64,000 nt of DNA from Tanypteryx hageni (lineage: Eukaryota > Arthropoda > Insecta > Odonata > Petaluridae): the NCBI GenBank assembly GCA_028673005.1, contig CM054114.1:17051516-17115515 (forward strand), given 5' to 3'. The notes below the pieces were generated by a model. The model saw only the letters and a list, made by a program, of their open reading frames with translations. It had not been told where the DNA came from and made no database searches. Positions 11,011 to 23,144 of the stretch are shown here, one piece after another. Positions within the stretch are counted from its first letter, which is position 1; each line of letters opens with the position of its first letter. The position numbers were made by a program, and so were the translations under genes.

Positions 11011-12225
11011 AATATACAAACACGGATTCCGGAAAGGTAGATTATGTGAAACTCAACTCGGTTTTTCGTGAATGATTTATTGCGATGCGGAGAAAAAATA
11101 TCCAGGGCGATTCTATTTTAATTGACTTCACGAAGGCGTTTGATAAGGTCCCACATCGGAATTTGATAGCGAAGCACGTAAAATACTGTATCAACCCGAA
11201 AATTGCGAATTGGGTGAGAGATTTCCTCAGGAAGAGAGAACAGATAGTGGTCATTAATGGAATGTACTTGTCCCCCTTTCAAGTCGGGTCACGTGTTCCT
11301 CAGAGAAGTTTATTGGGCCCGCTACTATTCCTAATTTATGTAAATGGTATTTTTTCGGTGGTAGTAGTAAAATCAGACTCTTCTCAGATGACACCGCCAT
11401 ATATGTTTAAGGAGATAATCAACCGAGATGGCAATCAGTCGCTGTAGGAAGATTTAAAAGCCATTTCCGCATGGTGTAAGGAATGGAGCATTGAAATGAA
11501 ATACAGTAAATGTGCAGTAGTACTGTTGTGGAGAAGTAAGAATAGAGAATTAGGTTTCGAGTACAAAATCGATACAAGGAATATTCAAGCAGCTGAACAT
11601 ATAAAATATTTAGGAGTTACTATTTGTCGTGACCATTCGTTGAGAATGCACATTCATCGTGTTATAGGTGCAGCTAACAGGAAACTCCTTTATAGGCAGA
11701 ATAGTGCGGAATAGTACAGAGAAAGACCGCGTAGCGTGTTATTTTTCACTAATTAGAACGAAGGTGAAATATGCCTCCATTATATGGGATCCGTATGAGG
11801 AGGACTATAAAATGAAGTTAGAATGGGTACAGCGGAGAGCAGGCAGGTTCGTTAAACAAAAGTACGAACATATGGAGAGCGTCACATCATTATTGAAGCA
11901 TTTAAAATGGAGACCTCTGGAAGGCAGTAGAATGTGCTCAAGGTTAAGGCTCCTAAATAAATACAGATCAGAATGTCTAGCAGAAGATGTAGTGGCAGTA
12001 ATTGAGGCTCCAACGTACATAGGTAGAAACGATCATGGCGATAAGATACGTGAGATCCATTGTAGGACGGAACGTTATAGAGGCTCCTTCTTTCCGAGAA
12101 CAATACGAGACCATAACTGGCAAGATAAATCTGCGAGTAATAACTGTTAGGTGTGCCTCGGTGCAGTGCACCCTCCGCCATCCACCAGAATGGTGAATTG
12201 CAGGGTAACATGCAGATGTAGATAA
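10995..12225 (+). pseudogene. CR1/Jockey-like LINE, 5'-truncated reverse transcriptase
   Basis: The plus strand encodes RT motifs in order: QTKIYKHGFRKGRLCETQL, then DSILIDFTKAFDKVPH, then VGSRVPQRSLLGPLLFLIYV and the catalytic FSDD (about 11385, in another frame). The C-terminal region follows (YASIIWDPY, VQRRAGRFVKQKY, CRTERYRGSFFPRTIRDHNW) and ends at 12150. At least three frame breaks (near 11075, 11360 and 11700) and a stop interrupt it. The normally Gly-rich VPQGS reads VPQRS. The 3' tail at 12210-12225 ends GCAGATGTAGATAAG, like the TAGATGTAG-type 3' ends of insect CR1-like LINEs. The endonuclease and N-terminal RT are missing, as expected for a 5'-truncated insertion. The orientation is the same as the surrounding gene. 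Confidence 0.85.
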
Positions 12226-13299
12226 GTGAGGAACGTGAGGAGCTGTGGGATTTTTCAGTCTCCAGTGCTACAAAATTTTGGGCAAGATTTCACTATTTAT
12301 TTTTTCCTGACTGTGCCAGATTTGACAAAGCATTTTTCTTTACATCATTCTTAGCTTTTAACGATCTTAAATAATAATAATATTTATTATGTATTTCTTA
12401 AATTACCTCCAAGTTACATTGATAAGTCATATTTGCCGATGATAAACAGATTAGGGTCTTTGTTAAGATCGTGACGAGAGGGTGTGACTGATTGACATTT
12501 TAATGACACTGTAATTGTTGCAAATAGTATGACATGTTACGCTATATTAATTTATTTCGGCTATTTGTATTTTACTATAGTGATGTGTTAATAAAATTCT
12601 GAAAAATATATTTCAACATATATTTGCTGTGAAACAATTTGAAAAATATTTCAATTAATCTAAAAGATAGCCTACTACCGGGTGGTTTTGGTAGCTTAAG
12701 TTGCCTTCGTAAACGAATTTAAAACTAACAGGCAAATACTACACCAAATATTTAGCTCTGATCCGCCGTCGGATTCCAAATTGTCAGTTATTTATTTATA
12801 TTTTCTGTATTTGATAAATAAACTACTACTGCCACTCCATGGTTTTGGGAAGTGTGTTGAGAGTTTTTTCAAATGTTAGACTTTGGTAGGAACAAGCCGT
12901 ACACAGCGCGAGTTCAATGATAAAATTCCACACCAAACCCCGTGTTTCACGTAATTTAATATATTCTGATAACAGAAGGACCATTTTAATGTACTTATCA
13001 GTCTTTTTATATGTCAATATATTCCTACAAGTGTATCGTTGATATTGATATTAAGGTTACGATACATGATATATATCGGTACATAATATTTTTGTAATCC
13101 CAAATTTACAGCCAAGTAAAACTGCCGTTTGCGTCTTTGATGATTCGCGGTGCGTGCGTACGTGTCAATCAGTCATGACGGTAATTTCGCGGAAGATGAT
13201 AAACATTCAGCGAGGACTCTCGCAATTTATTATCTTATATATATGGACTCCACTTGACTCAAATAATATGTATTGACTATGTAAACGGGTTTACGCGAC
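12226..13299. other. AT-rich intron sequence, nothing recognised
   Basis: No recognisable coding or repeat structure apart from short AT-rich runs. It lies in the intron between the exons at 6227 and 13552. Confidence 0.4.
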
Positions 13300-13710
13300 C
13301 GAACCCTAACGTAAGTCGGGGATTGTCTGTATATGGTGTTTCTGTTTTTATGAATGCACCGACGATGAAGTGTTATTTAACTTGCGCCAATGAATTTTAT
13401 GAAACTGTAAAATAACATTTTTTCGGAGATTATGCATAAGTTTGGAGCTTAGTCTTTGTTTCATTAAATTGTCAATTTATTGAGAATCTTCATCAAATTC
13501 AGTTCATAACTACATAATTACGTTAACTCATCTTGTTCTTTTCTTTCTCAGAATGAAGATAAATCTCCAAAGGGAATTTTGAAGCATCATAAACGGGAAC
13601 AGCAACATGTGAGTGTTTTTCATGATGTTCTGATTTTTCTGCATTCCATTTACTCTGATGCCTGAATGCATTTTATGGTTGCAATCATAAAAGAAAATCT
13701 TTTATTTTGA
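13300..13710 (+). repeat. Exon-bearing duplicon, copy 1
   Basis: The block from GAACCCTAACGTAAGTC to AATCATAAAAGAAAATC matches 18669-19066 in order and orientation: the upstream landmark (CTGTATATGGTGT versus CTGTATATAGTGT), GAATGCACC, TTCATAACTACATA, the acceptor tract CTTGTTCTTTTCTT, the donor GTGAGTGT and downstream TTCTGATGCCTG. Each copy carries one micro-exon at the same relative place. Confidence 0.75.
13552..13608 (+). CDS. 57-bp micro-exon with GILK motif
   Basis: Acceptor CTTTTCTTTCTCAG, donor GTGAGTG. The exon is 19 codons, phase 0 to phase 0, and encodes NEDKSPKGILKHHKREQQH. It joins in frame to the transmembrane exon at 6227-6366 and to the exon at 18933. KGILKHH fits the SILK-type ([G/S]-I-L-[K/R]) docking motif known from protein phosphatase-1 (PP1) regulators such as inhibitor-2. 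Residues would be about 52-70 of the predicted protein. The splice signals, divisibility by three and location inside a duplicated block support reality. A transcript would settle it. Confidence 0.6.
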
Positions 13711-14243
13711 GAGAAAGAAATTTTAAAAAATTTTGCTACATTGATAGTAGTCAAGCCTGATCACGAAATTGTCCCATTAGTCTTAATTTAATTTTTTTGA
13801 AATTGGAATAAAAAATTAGTAGTGTTTTGCCATTAGCTATTTTCCAGGATGAATATAAAGACGTTTAATGCACAAGCTTAGCTTTAAAAATATGCTATGG
13901 GCTCTATGTCCTTCGAGTTGTAAGCCGTTATTGTCAGTCCCATTGCTAGAATGGACAGATGAAGGCAGTCACCCCTTTAATCAAATAGGAAATAAGAGAG
14001 AAATGGTCAGCATTTCGGTACTGATGTTATTCTTAGCATGGCTGACACACGACAAAGCGAACAATCAGAAAGCAGTTATATATTGAAGCACTTCCATAAT
14101 TGGCCAAAGGAAGGGGTGTGCAGGAATGTCTAACTTCAGTATCTGCGGATTCAGCCTTCTACGAGTTGTTTAATATATCCTAATTCCCATTTCAGAGAGT
14201 CAATTACGATATTTATTATTTATTCCATACCAAGTGTGCAACT

Positions 14244-14470
14244 TGCCGCAATTCACCATTTATGCGTAAATATCACAACAAATTGACCAGAATTTATGGT
14301 GATTATTATAATATGGCAATAAACACAATCAAAATCTATTTCGTTATTGTATACTACGGCGAAATAGATATGGATTAAGAGAATACTCCTAAGCCGCAAG
14401 GAATATTCTCTAAATTTATCCAATCCCTAGAATTCTATCCCACCCGGTCAATATTAGTTATTTACGGACT
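14244..14470. mobile_element. Short dispersed repeat M, copy 2
   Basis: Second copy of the block at 8638-8860, same orientation, with about one difference every 15-20 bases by eye. Flanks differ from copy 1, consistent with independent insertion. Confidence 0.65.
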
Positions 14471-14749
14471 AACAAGTAAGTGAAATGATGTCTCCCCATT
14501 TTATCCTGGAGAAAGTTATACATTGTATAAGTGGCGACTTTTACCGAGGGCCCCTGCCGTTCTAGCTATGCTGCTGTACTGTATACAAATACAAATCGGT
14601 GTTTTTAAAATCGCTATACCTATTGTAGTGGTTCTCCTCTTCCTTACCCAGTTGCACAATAAAATGTAGTATTTCTTCTAAATGAGAATGTGAAATGATA
14701 TTCCATGAAAGTCTCCTTAGTTTTTTTCCAATTCAAGATACAACTTGAG

Positions 14750-15060
14750 TAGAATTAACAGATTCGTCATTAAAGGAGCCGTATAAGGTAAAATTATCAG
14801 CCAAATATATGAGAGGTCAAGGGTGCGGTAATGGATCAAACATGTAGATGCACAAATCAAGATTCCCTGTAGTGCTCGTTCTTTAAAATGTGAACAACGG
14901 TGCAAAAAATATACTTCAAAAGAATTGGTTTCTTTACTGCTGTGAAAGAGCTTTATAATTTCTCCTCTGCGTCTAAAAAACGGTGGGAAGTGTTGAACAA
15001 GTATGTTTCCAGAAGGAGCTTAACTCTTATCTGGGCAAGCTATTTTACCAACTCTGAGAC
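14750..15060 (+). pseudogene. ZMYM1-like (DUF4371-type) hAT transposase fragment
   Basis: The plus strand has YMRGQGCGNGSNM (conserved form IRGQGYDNGANM in this hAT group), and about 120 bp later AVKELYNFSSASKKRWEVLN (conserved form LYxFFSASTKRWxxLK). Frame breaks separate them. The catalytic core before and the dimerisation domain after are not present. A second, more diverged fragment with the same two motifs lies in the palindrome spacer at 48540-48870. Confidence 0.7.
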
Positions 15061-15849
15061 TCACAGTTGATTACAATGCATTGGAAGGATTGAAGAGCAG
15101 TAATACTTTCAGCAAATATAATTTATTTATTTACCAAAGACATAAAATGGCAATTAAAATATTTTGCTACAAAATATATTACAAAAATATAAGTTTTTTG
15201 AACAATATGGAAATTATTTTATCGCTTTTTTACAGTTGAAGCAGAAAATTCTTTTAATGCTGCGTTCGTTGCAAACATTATTTCTACATTAACTACTACA
15301 TAGTTTTTGCAGCATGCTTATACTTGTTGTGCACGTATTGCTACGGTGACTATATCTTCCAAACCAAAATTCGGGACACATGGTAAACAAATAATTTTTT
15401 CTTATTCGTGAATTTATTTTTATGAAAATTTCTACAAAAGTATAAAAATTAAATCACATATAACGAATCGCCTTTATTAAAAAGAATAAAATGAAAATAC
15501 AAAATTCAGCAAAAAATATTTATATATAACCAGTTAATACAATATTTGTTTTTAATTTTGTCATTCATCTACTGCTGAAGTTGATCGCATATTGTTCCAC
15601 TCGTATTTGTTGAAAGAATTCAGCTTACTCAATAATTGTTTAATGTTCCTAATTTTTTTAAAACATATCTTAGCAAGTCTCGCTGTAATTCATTTGGATT
15701 GTCATGAGATATTTTATGGTTTCAATAGACATCGATCCTCAAAAGTTCTTAATAAGCAAAAATTACCTCTCTATCGAAGCGTTAGTACTTGGAAGAGGGA
15801 CGACGAATTCGCACATATTCTGTGTTTGGAATAATAATGTTTTTATGAC
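15061..15849. other. AT-rich intron sequence, nothing recognised
   Basis: Several poly-A/T runs and a short chance open frame. It holds no repeat that I can match elsewhere in the window. Confidence 0.4.
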
Positions 15850-17165
15850 AAAAATCTATAAGTATGTACATTTAACCATCTCTGATCTATAGATATTTTC
15901 TCCTTGTCCCATTCGTCTAGCAAGCCCTTATTAAGATACGAATTCAGGACACACAGTTCATTAAAAAATTTTGATGGATTGCTGGAATGAATACCATCGT
16001 TAGCACATTTCTTCTCCAAATCTTTTACTTTGGGCGGCAATAACTTAGATATTTTTCTCTCGTCCAAATTCTTATACAGGCGCAACAATTCACATGCGGC
16101 TTCCCCTCCATTTTGGAAATAGCATCATGGAAAATATTGGCAACATTGTGTAAGAATCAGAACCAAAGTACTGATTTGGGATCTTAGAAAAATTTCTTAA
16201 GATTAACGGGTGCATTTTAACTGATAATAAATAAACTCGTAGCGGTTGAAGCATTATTAGTATTCTTTCAAGAGTAGGCATCAGTCACAGAAATCTTGTG
16301 TTCAAATACGACAAAATTTGTCGATAAAATCACAAAATAATTTCAGTGCCTCCACTCGTATCGTGTAAATATGAACAAATCTGAATATTTTTACAATAAC
16401 AACTTCCACATCAACTGGAAGAACATCAGACGCATTTTAATGCAAATGTGTGTCATCTCCACCAATGTTCTACTACAGTTGTCCGATGATTTCGGAAAAG
16501 ATTCTTAGAACCTGTACGTTTTGCAACTTCAAAGCTAGTATTGGTATTATCAGCTGATATGCCAACAATCTTATCAACAAGTCTGCTGTGACTTAGAACC
16601 GAGAAATATAATCATTCAATTGGTTAATTGTCTTACCTTGCAGGACGTCAAGTTCAAGAACTTTCACATTGACTCCAGTATTTTATGTGGTTAGATGAAT
16701 CTAACATAATGGTGAAACACGAAGTTTCACCCAATTCCTGTTGCAACCTCTTTTGAGTTTCTGGAGTAATAACGTTTTTCACAATTGCTTCGCTTTTTGC
16801 TCGTGATGATGAAAATTTATCTACAAACAATGTGGAAATTATCTTAGAGGTGCAATCTAAAAATCTGAAACAATTATTGTTTTAGTTGTGATACCGCTTC
16901 ATTTGCCACAAGCTCCATTATAACAGAATAATCTCCTGTAAGAAATTTCTTAATTGAAGCAATGGAAGCTACAAAGCTGACAGCTAACTGATGTTTCTTT
17001 GATTGCATATGTAGTCTGATGTCAGATTTCCCACAATGAGCAACGTTTATCTCAATATTGCTTTGGGTGCAGAATGTTACGTATGGATTGTGACGCTTCT
17101 TAAAAAAGGATATTCCTTTTACAAAGCCTCTTTAAAAGTACACTTTATTTCCTTGCCATTTGCAC
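15850..17165 (-). pseudogene. hAT transposase (ZBED/FAM200-like group), decayed
   Basis: Reading the minus strand gives, in order: a BED-finger-like tail (HCGKSDIRLHMQSKKH, about 17040), LFVDKFSSSRAKSEAIVKNV, CFTIMLDSSNH (first catalytic Asp region, about 16720), LVDKIVGISADNTNTSFEVA (second Asp region, about 16570), DVEVVIVKIFRFVHIY, then MPTLERILIMLQPLRVYLLS (about 16281) and KNLDERKISKLLPPKVKDLE. This order is that of a hAT transposase. At least six stops or frame changes are present and the final hATC motif is not seen. It sits antisense in the intron between the exons at 13552 and 18933. Confidence 0.75.
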
Positions 17166-17249
17166 CCATTTATACAATAAAATAAAATTCTATAATCAGA
17201 CAATTTTAACACACATCGAACAACTCAGAACTACAGGCAAAGTAACAAT

Positions 17250-17990
17250 AATATTGAAATGCTCACCGTCGTTATCACCTCGTCTTGCAGTCGATCAACT
17301 TTGTCTTGTTGCCACAACTGCGCAGGTTATTATATTAGTGTACGCATCGCGGTGTTCGCGGGCTTTTCGACTGTAGAAAGACTAGAAACTTCGCTTCCAA
17401 TCGTCGTTCCGCGCCACCCGCGCCGTAAACGCATACTTATCATTATATATAGACGTTTCTTACAGAGGAGGAGGATACTAATGTTTAGGCACTTCCAGAT
17501 GAGCTGGAGATTCGAAATTTTTTTCATAGGTGGCATTTTGTGCAAAACCGACTAGAAAAAACGAAAATCTTGAAAAAGTGCAGTAATGCGGCCGCTAAAA
17601 ATTTGCAATTGTTTAAACAAATTTTCAAGGTTTGTGTATTTCCGCATGCGCTACGGAATTTAAAGTTTTTTTATAAGTAAAATTCGTAAAAAAACGAAAT
17701 AAAGATTATACAAATTTTGATATTTTAATTTGTTTGGCAGTTAAATATTCTTAAAGTTTATACAAATAGATAACAGTTTAGGTACTACGGGATGAGCTAG
17801 GATGCTGAAATTTTCAAGTTATTTACAGAGTAGTGCATTTGCACAAATAAACATATGAATCTCTCCATAAACATATTGCAGCGGCCGTTAAAAATGTTTA
17901 AAATTTAAACAATTGGAAAAATATTTTTTCACTTCTAGAAGTACTACAACTTTAAAATTTGGCCAAAACTTCTAGCATTAGTACCCCATA
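17250..17990. other. GC-rich patch and short direct repeat, unidentified
   Basis: 17259-17440 is unusually GC-rich (TTCCGCGCCACCCGCGCCGT) and may be the upstream region of the antisense hAT element. Two diverged copies of a GCGGCCGYTAAAAAT motif followed by GTTTAAA lie about 295 bp apart (17589 and 17880). No gene is recognised. The 98-codon plus-strand frame at 17259 has no family resemblance. Confidence 0.35.
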
Positions 17991-17999
17991 ATAATTTAG

Positions 18000-18360
18000 T
18001 AAATCCGAAAAGTGAAGAACCCTCTTATAGTGCTTTGTTCGGAATAAATTTTCTTATTTTTACTGACAGTTCCTACCCATGTTAGCACATTTGAAAGGAG
18101 TTTTTTTGCAAATTCAAGATCTGTGAAATAATTATCGCAGGTGATATTGCTATTAGTTCCACTGAAAATTTCTGTCAGTGACTAAACAACAAATGATCCT
18201 AAATTATATGCCCTATTTTCTCATTTGCCTAAATACGGTATTCCATACAAGGAATAAAAATTTTGGAGTCACAAAGCCACCAGATTTTCATACCATATTT
18301 GTCAGGCTTCGAAGGTTCTTTTGATACTCATCCAGTACATAAGATGAAAACAAATATATG
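18000..18360 (-). pseudogene. piggyBac-type transposase fragment
   Basis: The minus strand contains NITCDNYFTDLEFAKKLL followed by LTWVGTVSKNKK, matching the piggyBac block TTDNFFTSxxLAxxL...TxxGTxRxNR that holds the second catalytic Asp. Upstream on that strand are FPYLGK-like and VVxxLTEIF pieces in shifted frames. Only this central segment remains. Confidence 0.65.
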
Positions 18361-18668
18361 TATATTATATTAAAATGTAGAGAAAGAGGGAAGGAGATCG
18401 AAATTGGATGGAGACTCCAAGGCTCACGTTGCCCATTAGCGTAACTTATAGATTTATTATTTTTTCTAGAATTCAGAATTTAAAAAAACATATACGATAT
18501 CGCACATAGTTGAGTATGAAAAAATAATCGAAGTCTAAATTTTATAGAAATGTACTTCCTAATTTCGAGGAGAAATTAGAGAAAGACTAACATAGTGAGC
18601 CTGGAATGCTCACCTTGCCCGGAAAAGGGTTACAAAGTACCGAAAACTAGTACAATAAATGATTAACT

Positions 18669-19066
18669 GAACCCTTACGTAAGTCTGAGACTCTCTGTAT
18701 ATAGTGTATCAAGCACTTGCAGAATGCACCAACAACTCATGCACTAAATAAAGTACATATTAAGAAATTATGTGACTCAGCACTTGTGCAAAAGAAATAT
18801 TTTATGCACCTTAAGATATTTTTTTCTGGGATTAGGCATAGGTTTTCAGCTTTGTCTTTTGTAATTTTTTTGAAAAACTTCATTTCATGACTACATATTG
18901 ATATTAAGTTCTCTTGTTCTTTTCTTATTCAGGCTGGAGTGCAAGGCCAACCGGCTGAAAAACATGTGAGTGTCTTTAATAAAGTATTTCTTTCGTAATG
19001 AAGTTTCTGCATTCAATTTATTCTGATGCCTGTGCTAATCATAGAAGAAAATCCTTTTTATCCCAA
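18669..19066 (+). repeat. Exon-bearing duplicon, copy 2
   Basis: Counterpart of 13300-13710. The intronic flanks align readily by eye, while the embedded exons (57 bp and 33 bp) align only at their 3' ends (CAACAT versus AAACAT before GTGAGTG). Confidence 0.75.
18933..18965 (+). CDS. 33-bp micro-exon
   Basis: Acceptor CTTTTCTTATTCAG, donor GTGAGTG. Eleven codons, phase 0 to 0: AGVQGQPAEKH. It is far too short to be found as an open frame. Its support is the duplicated context shared with the 13552 exon and correct phase with both neighbours. Its last two codons (K-H) complete a KHVRF motif with the next exon. Confidence 0.6.
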
Positions 19067-19207
19067 ACATTTCTATGCATAAAATCACTGGCACTTCCCA
19101 TTAATTGATAATTTTAACTTTTCGTTTTTGACTGCTACCTCCCTGCCCTCCACCTTCTTCTCCCAATGTCCCGGTTTGGTTCTTTGATGTGAAACTATTA
19201 AAATGTG

Positions 19208-19211
<4 letters not shown>

Positions 19212-19257
<46 letters not shown>
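19212..19257. repeat. (TA)n microsatellite
   Basis: Uninterrupted TA dinucleotides, about 22 units, between micro-exons. Confidence 0.95.
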
Positions 19258-19262
<5 letters not shown>

Positions 19263-19485
19263 TATAAAAGACGTCCCACTCTGACACCCTGACTATATGG
19301 TAAGCCTATATATAGTTAATAATAAAACAATAAATACATAATTATAAAGACAACAATAAAAAATTAGTTCTCCCATTACAAGATTGAAAATATAAATCAA
19401 AATTATCTGCTGAATTTCCATTTATATTTTTTATAATGTTTAGATGCCTCTACTAGTTTCCTTACTTTACCATATTTTTTCCCAG

Positions 19486-19542
19486 GTCCGGTTTTATGAT
19501 GAAAGCACAACAGGCATCACAGGACCCACGGCGCTGAAATTG
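19486..19542 (+). CDS. 57-bp micro-exon completing the RVxF-type motif
   Basis: Acceptor ATATTTTTTCCCAG, donor GTAAATCC. Nineteen codons, phase 0 to 0: VRFYDESTTGITGPTALKL. Joined to the previous exon it reads EKH-VRFYDE, and KHVRF fits the PP1 RVxF docking consensus ([K/R]-x-V-x-F), followed by the acidic and hydroxyl residues often seen there. The GILK motif is about 20 residues upstream. The next in-phase exon I can find is 12.8 kb downstream at 32376, so further small exons may be missed. Confidence 0.6.
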
Positions 19543-19880
19543 GTAAATCCCATTTTTATTGAAGTATCTAATGCATTAAATTTTCTGCTCAGATTAGGGT
19601 TGAGTCAGCTACTATAAAATTTAATGAGAATCAAAGATAGATAAATGCTTCAATATTAGTAGGATCTCAAGAAAATGATCAGGTTGAATCTTTGCTGAAT
19701 CAATTTCAAAATGTTGTTAGAATTAACAGGAAAGAGTATTTGGCAATATTGGGAAACAAAAATACAATCAGGCAGAACTTGCATTTTTGCTACACAGGTT
19801 ACAGTTGCCTTTTTTAAAATGTCATTTATCTTGACTCAATTGAGAACATACCTATATTAAAAACCCTATTTTAAAAGATA

Positions 19881-21611
19881 CACTAAAACCTCGTTATATC
19901 TAAGTTCAAGGGACCACAAAAATACGAATTCAAATTATCCGGGTTCGAAATAAACGAACTTTTAAAAAATCGAAATTTCTTATGATATAGTCGTATCTAT
20001 CCGTTCTGCTACAAAACTATTGACCTTACAAGTTCGTACACAAGGCGAATTCATGAACAGAGCTGAAGTGAACACTTAAATTTTCCCAGTGTATATTTCA
20101 AGTTACTCTTTTACACCACGTTTAAAATAAAAGACTTTCAACCGCACGTACTCAGCTACAAGATTCCGAAAATACATGCTAAACAGATTGGGAAAACGAT
20201 TTAAATTTAAATAATAAAGAATTTAAATAATAAATACGCAAACATAATTTAATGACTTTTTAATTTAATAAATATAGATTTCAGTTCTTCATACTTACTA
20301 TATTTTGAAAACTTTGAAGGCTTTAACACAATATAATGACTTTTTAATCTAATGCAAAAAATTTAAATTTTTCATATTTGCTAGTATATTAATAAGGATT
20401 TAGTTTTACCTTGTAGATAAGTATGCAAATGATTTTTTTAGACATTAAATCACACAAAAATGCAACATTTCTGCAGAAATCTTTTTTCAAAATTTCACAA
20501 GGTTCATTCTGTTCTTCGAAAAAGTTCGTGACTTGTTTTCGCAAAGCTAAAAGATTTTCTAGTACTTGACCTTGTGACAACCAGCTTACTTAATGGTTTG
20601 GAAGATCTACACTAAATGTTTCATCGTCATATTGAAGCACTGGCGATGCCGTGAAGCATTTGCTCGAATGTAGTACACAATACCAATAACTATACGTGAT
20701 GTGTCATTTAAAACGAGATTTGGCGCAAAGATTCTGTTGATGCAAAATACATATCTTTTGTTTGTTATTTCTGTAACTTTAATCCTAAAATCATATGGGG
20801 ATGCATTCACTGTTTATCTGTTTTGTGATGTCTCTCACTCTTGAGATATTTTTCCTTATGCGTCAACGCTTGAGAGCTATATGGAAAGGAAGGAGGAATG
20901 GTCTTCGGATCTGGGCTAGTGCTTGGTTCAGCATTTCTTGAGAACAACATAAGTTGTGCGGAAGCAGCTATCGTTTATTATTTTCCGTTGTTACTTTTGT
21001 TTAATTTCTAACATTAAAAGAGTCAAACTTATCATGGCGTCATTAGAAAAACGCAAGCAATAACTGGTGATGAAAAGTAGACTGAAATATTACTTGAATG
21101 TGATTCGGAAGAAAGTGTCAGTTCAGAGACTGATAGTGAAAATAACATTGAAGATCATGCTCATATTACTAAGGTAAAAAGTTTTATTTTTATTTTTTGA
21201 GTGGGTTAATAAAAATTTACGAGGAAGATGTAGAAATCTTCGATAAAGCAGTATACGTGAAGTAATCCGAGAACCTGGAATAAAGGTCTAGTAATGCAAG
21301 GATATGGTGATTCCTTTATTTGTATCATATGCAATTTTATTCCACGTTGAATACTAAATAAGTAAAAAGAAGTTACATGTTAGGGGGGCAATGTATATTT
21401 CCACTTAAAGGCACAATATGGGAAAAGGTTTTGAATTAAACGAAATGTTCGCGAGTCATTGGACCAGATCTTCGAATTCATTGCAAACGTATTTTGAATA
21501 AACCGTACTAAAAGGTACGCAAAATCCTATGATGTTGGCATGGGACTGCTCTTAGCTTCGAATTACACGCAATTTCAAATTATTCGGGATCAAAATAAAG
21601 AGGTTTTACTG
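19881..21611. mobile_element. pogo/Tc1-like element (TIR plus TA target site)
   Basis: The left end is CACTAAAACCTCGTTATATC. The right end, reversed, is CAGTAAAACCTCTTTATTTT. Both are flanked by TA (19879-19880 and 21612-21613). The ends match the CAGTAAAACCTC type typical of pogo-like elements. No pogo transposase is visible inside. The interior includes a fragment of hAT type on the minus strand (20389-20585) and a plus-strand acidic run near 21105-21175 (CDSEESVSSETDSENNIED) that recalls the N-terminus of piggyBac transposases. Confidence 0.65.
20389..20585 (-). pseudogene. hAT-type transposase fragment (SCAND3/GTF2IRD2-like)
   Basis: The frame reads VLENLLALRKQVTNFFEEQN and then DFCRNVAFLCDLMSK, resembling the LRxEIxxFLE...FxxxLAFLxDITxHLN block common in ZBED/SCAND3-like hAT proteins. 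It is short and nested inside the pogo-like element. Confidence 0.5.
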
Positions 21612-22713
21612 TATTTTGATAGTGAAATGTTCTAAAAACCAAAATGGGAAAACTGCTCATTTGCCCCAGCCTTGTTTTAGTGTAAAAATATTGTGTGAAA
21701 AAGTGGGGCAATTCCATAAGTAAATGCGGTATTGTTTAAGATATTTTTACAATTTGCATATATTCATTATTGCAGTAATTTAAAAGTATTTACCTATATT
21801 ATGTAATTTTGGTAACCGACTGCAATATTGTATTTCTGTGTGTGAGTTTCATCACTTGACCGTAATATGTTTTCTTGAACATTTTTTTTAGCAATTAATG
21901 TTCCATATAATTATTTTTCTTAAGAGATGGTTGAAACCTATGGTGAATAGGTAAATTTTAAGAATGGATGTTAGTGCCTGTTTATTTAAACAAACAATCA
22001 CTACTAAACCGGTTTAAACAGTAACTGAACTTGTATGTTTTCTAAAGTAACTGAACGGGAATGAAACCAGAGCATCATAATATTAACCGAACCTGAAGAT
22101 AAAAAATATTTCATTATGTTAGAATCCCTGCTAGCTACTACCATCTTATGCATTAGGGAGTAAAATTTCCTGGGTTCTATAACTGAAAACATGAAGATAA
22201 AAACATAAATTTGTCAAGTATTAAGTAACCACTTTCGACTCGTATAGCATTTCAACATCAGGAACAGAGGCAGTTTACAAATCTCCTGTAAGCTTAATCT
22301 CTGTGTTAGAGGATAGCGCGCTACATAGACTGAGAGCTTAGCTCCCTGCTTTACTTTCTATTATCTCTTTTAGCTCTGTTGCAAGAGCATTTCACTTCCT
22401 TTCCTGTGTAGCACATACTAGGGGTCTTGGATAAGTTTACGAATGAATGCATGCGTTTCATCTTTATTAAAATTTTCAGAATAAAACTAAGTAGACTGAT
22501 GTCCACTCACAGCAATGAAAAAAAATGGCATTACCCATTGCAAGTAACTTTGGTGGTAACCATGTAAATGATATTTTAGTGAAGCTAAGAAAGGTTATTG
22601 TAATTATGAAATAACTGAAGGTCTGATAGAGGGAACTTCACTGCAATTATAATATATTGATTTGTGTTCTTAATGGGAGTATTTTAAAAGACAAAATGTA
22701 ATTTCTGCCATAT
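21612..22713. other. AT-rich intron sequence, nothing recognised
   Basis: No match to other repeats in the window. A 62-codon frame at 22004-22192 is unsupported. Confidence 0.4.
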
Positions 22714-23144
22714 GGACAAAAGGAGTTTTGAAGCAGAAAATCCGGGACAAAAAAAACGGGACAAAGGAAATTTTGATTTTTTTAGATTTTCTATATTTGA
22801 AATAAAAACGTTTAGAAAAGAGGAGGTACATTTTTATTTATAATTTAAAAGCAATTTAATTTATATATTTCATGGATAATTTGACAGTATTACAATAAAT
22901 TAGCCAAAGGGTTTTTAGTCATATTCTAGAGTTCTTCTATCTGCCTTAATCAAATTTGGATCCATTTTTATCATCTCATAAAAATCTTAACAAGTCAAAT
23001 GTAAGTTAAATTTACATAACAAAATGCAATCGATTCGTTTTACATACAGACGATTTTGTTCATCAGACTATTAAACATTTATTTGTGAAAATATTCTTTC
23101 CACAGTTTCATAAAGTGCCGGAATGGCAAACAAAAGGCTACATT

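Noticed and set aside
10559..11023. 154-codon minus-strand frame with FGRETFRRRDH repeats
   Set aside because: Arises from the GC-rich degenerate repeat and adjacent noncoding sequence.
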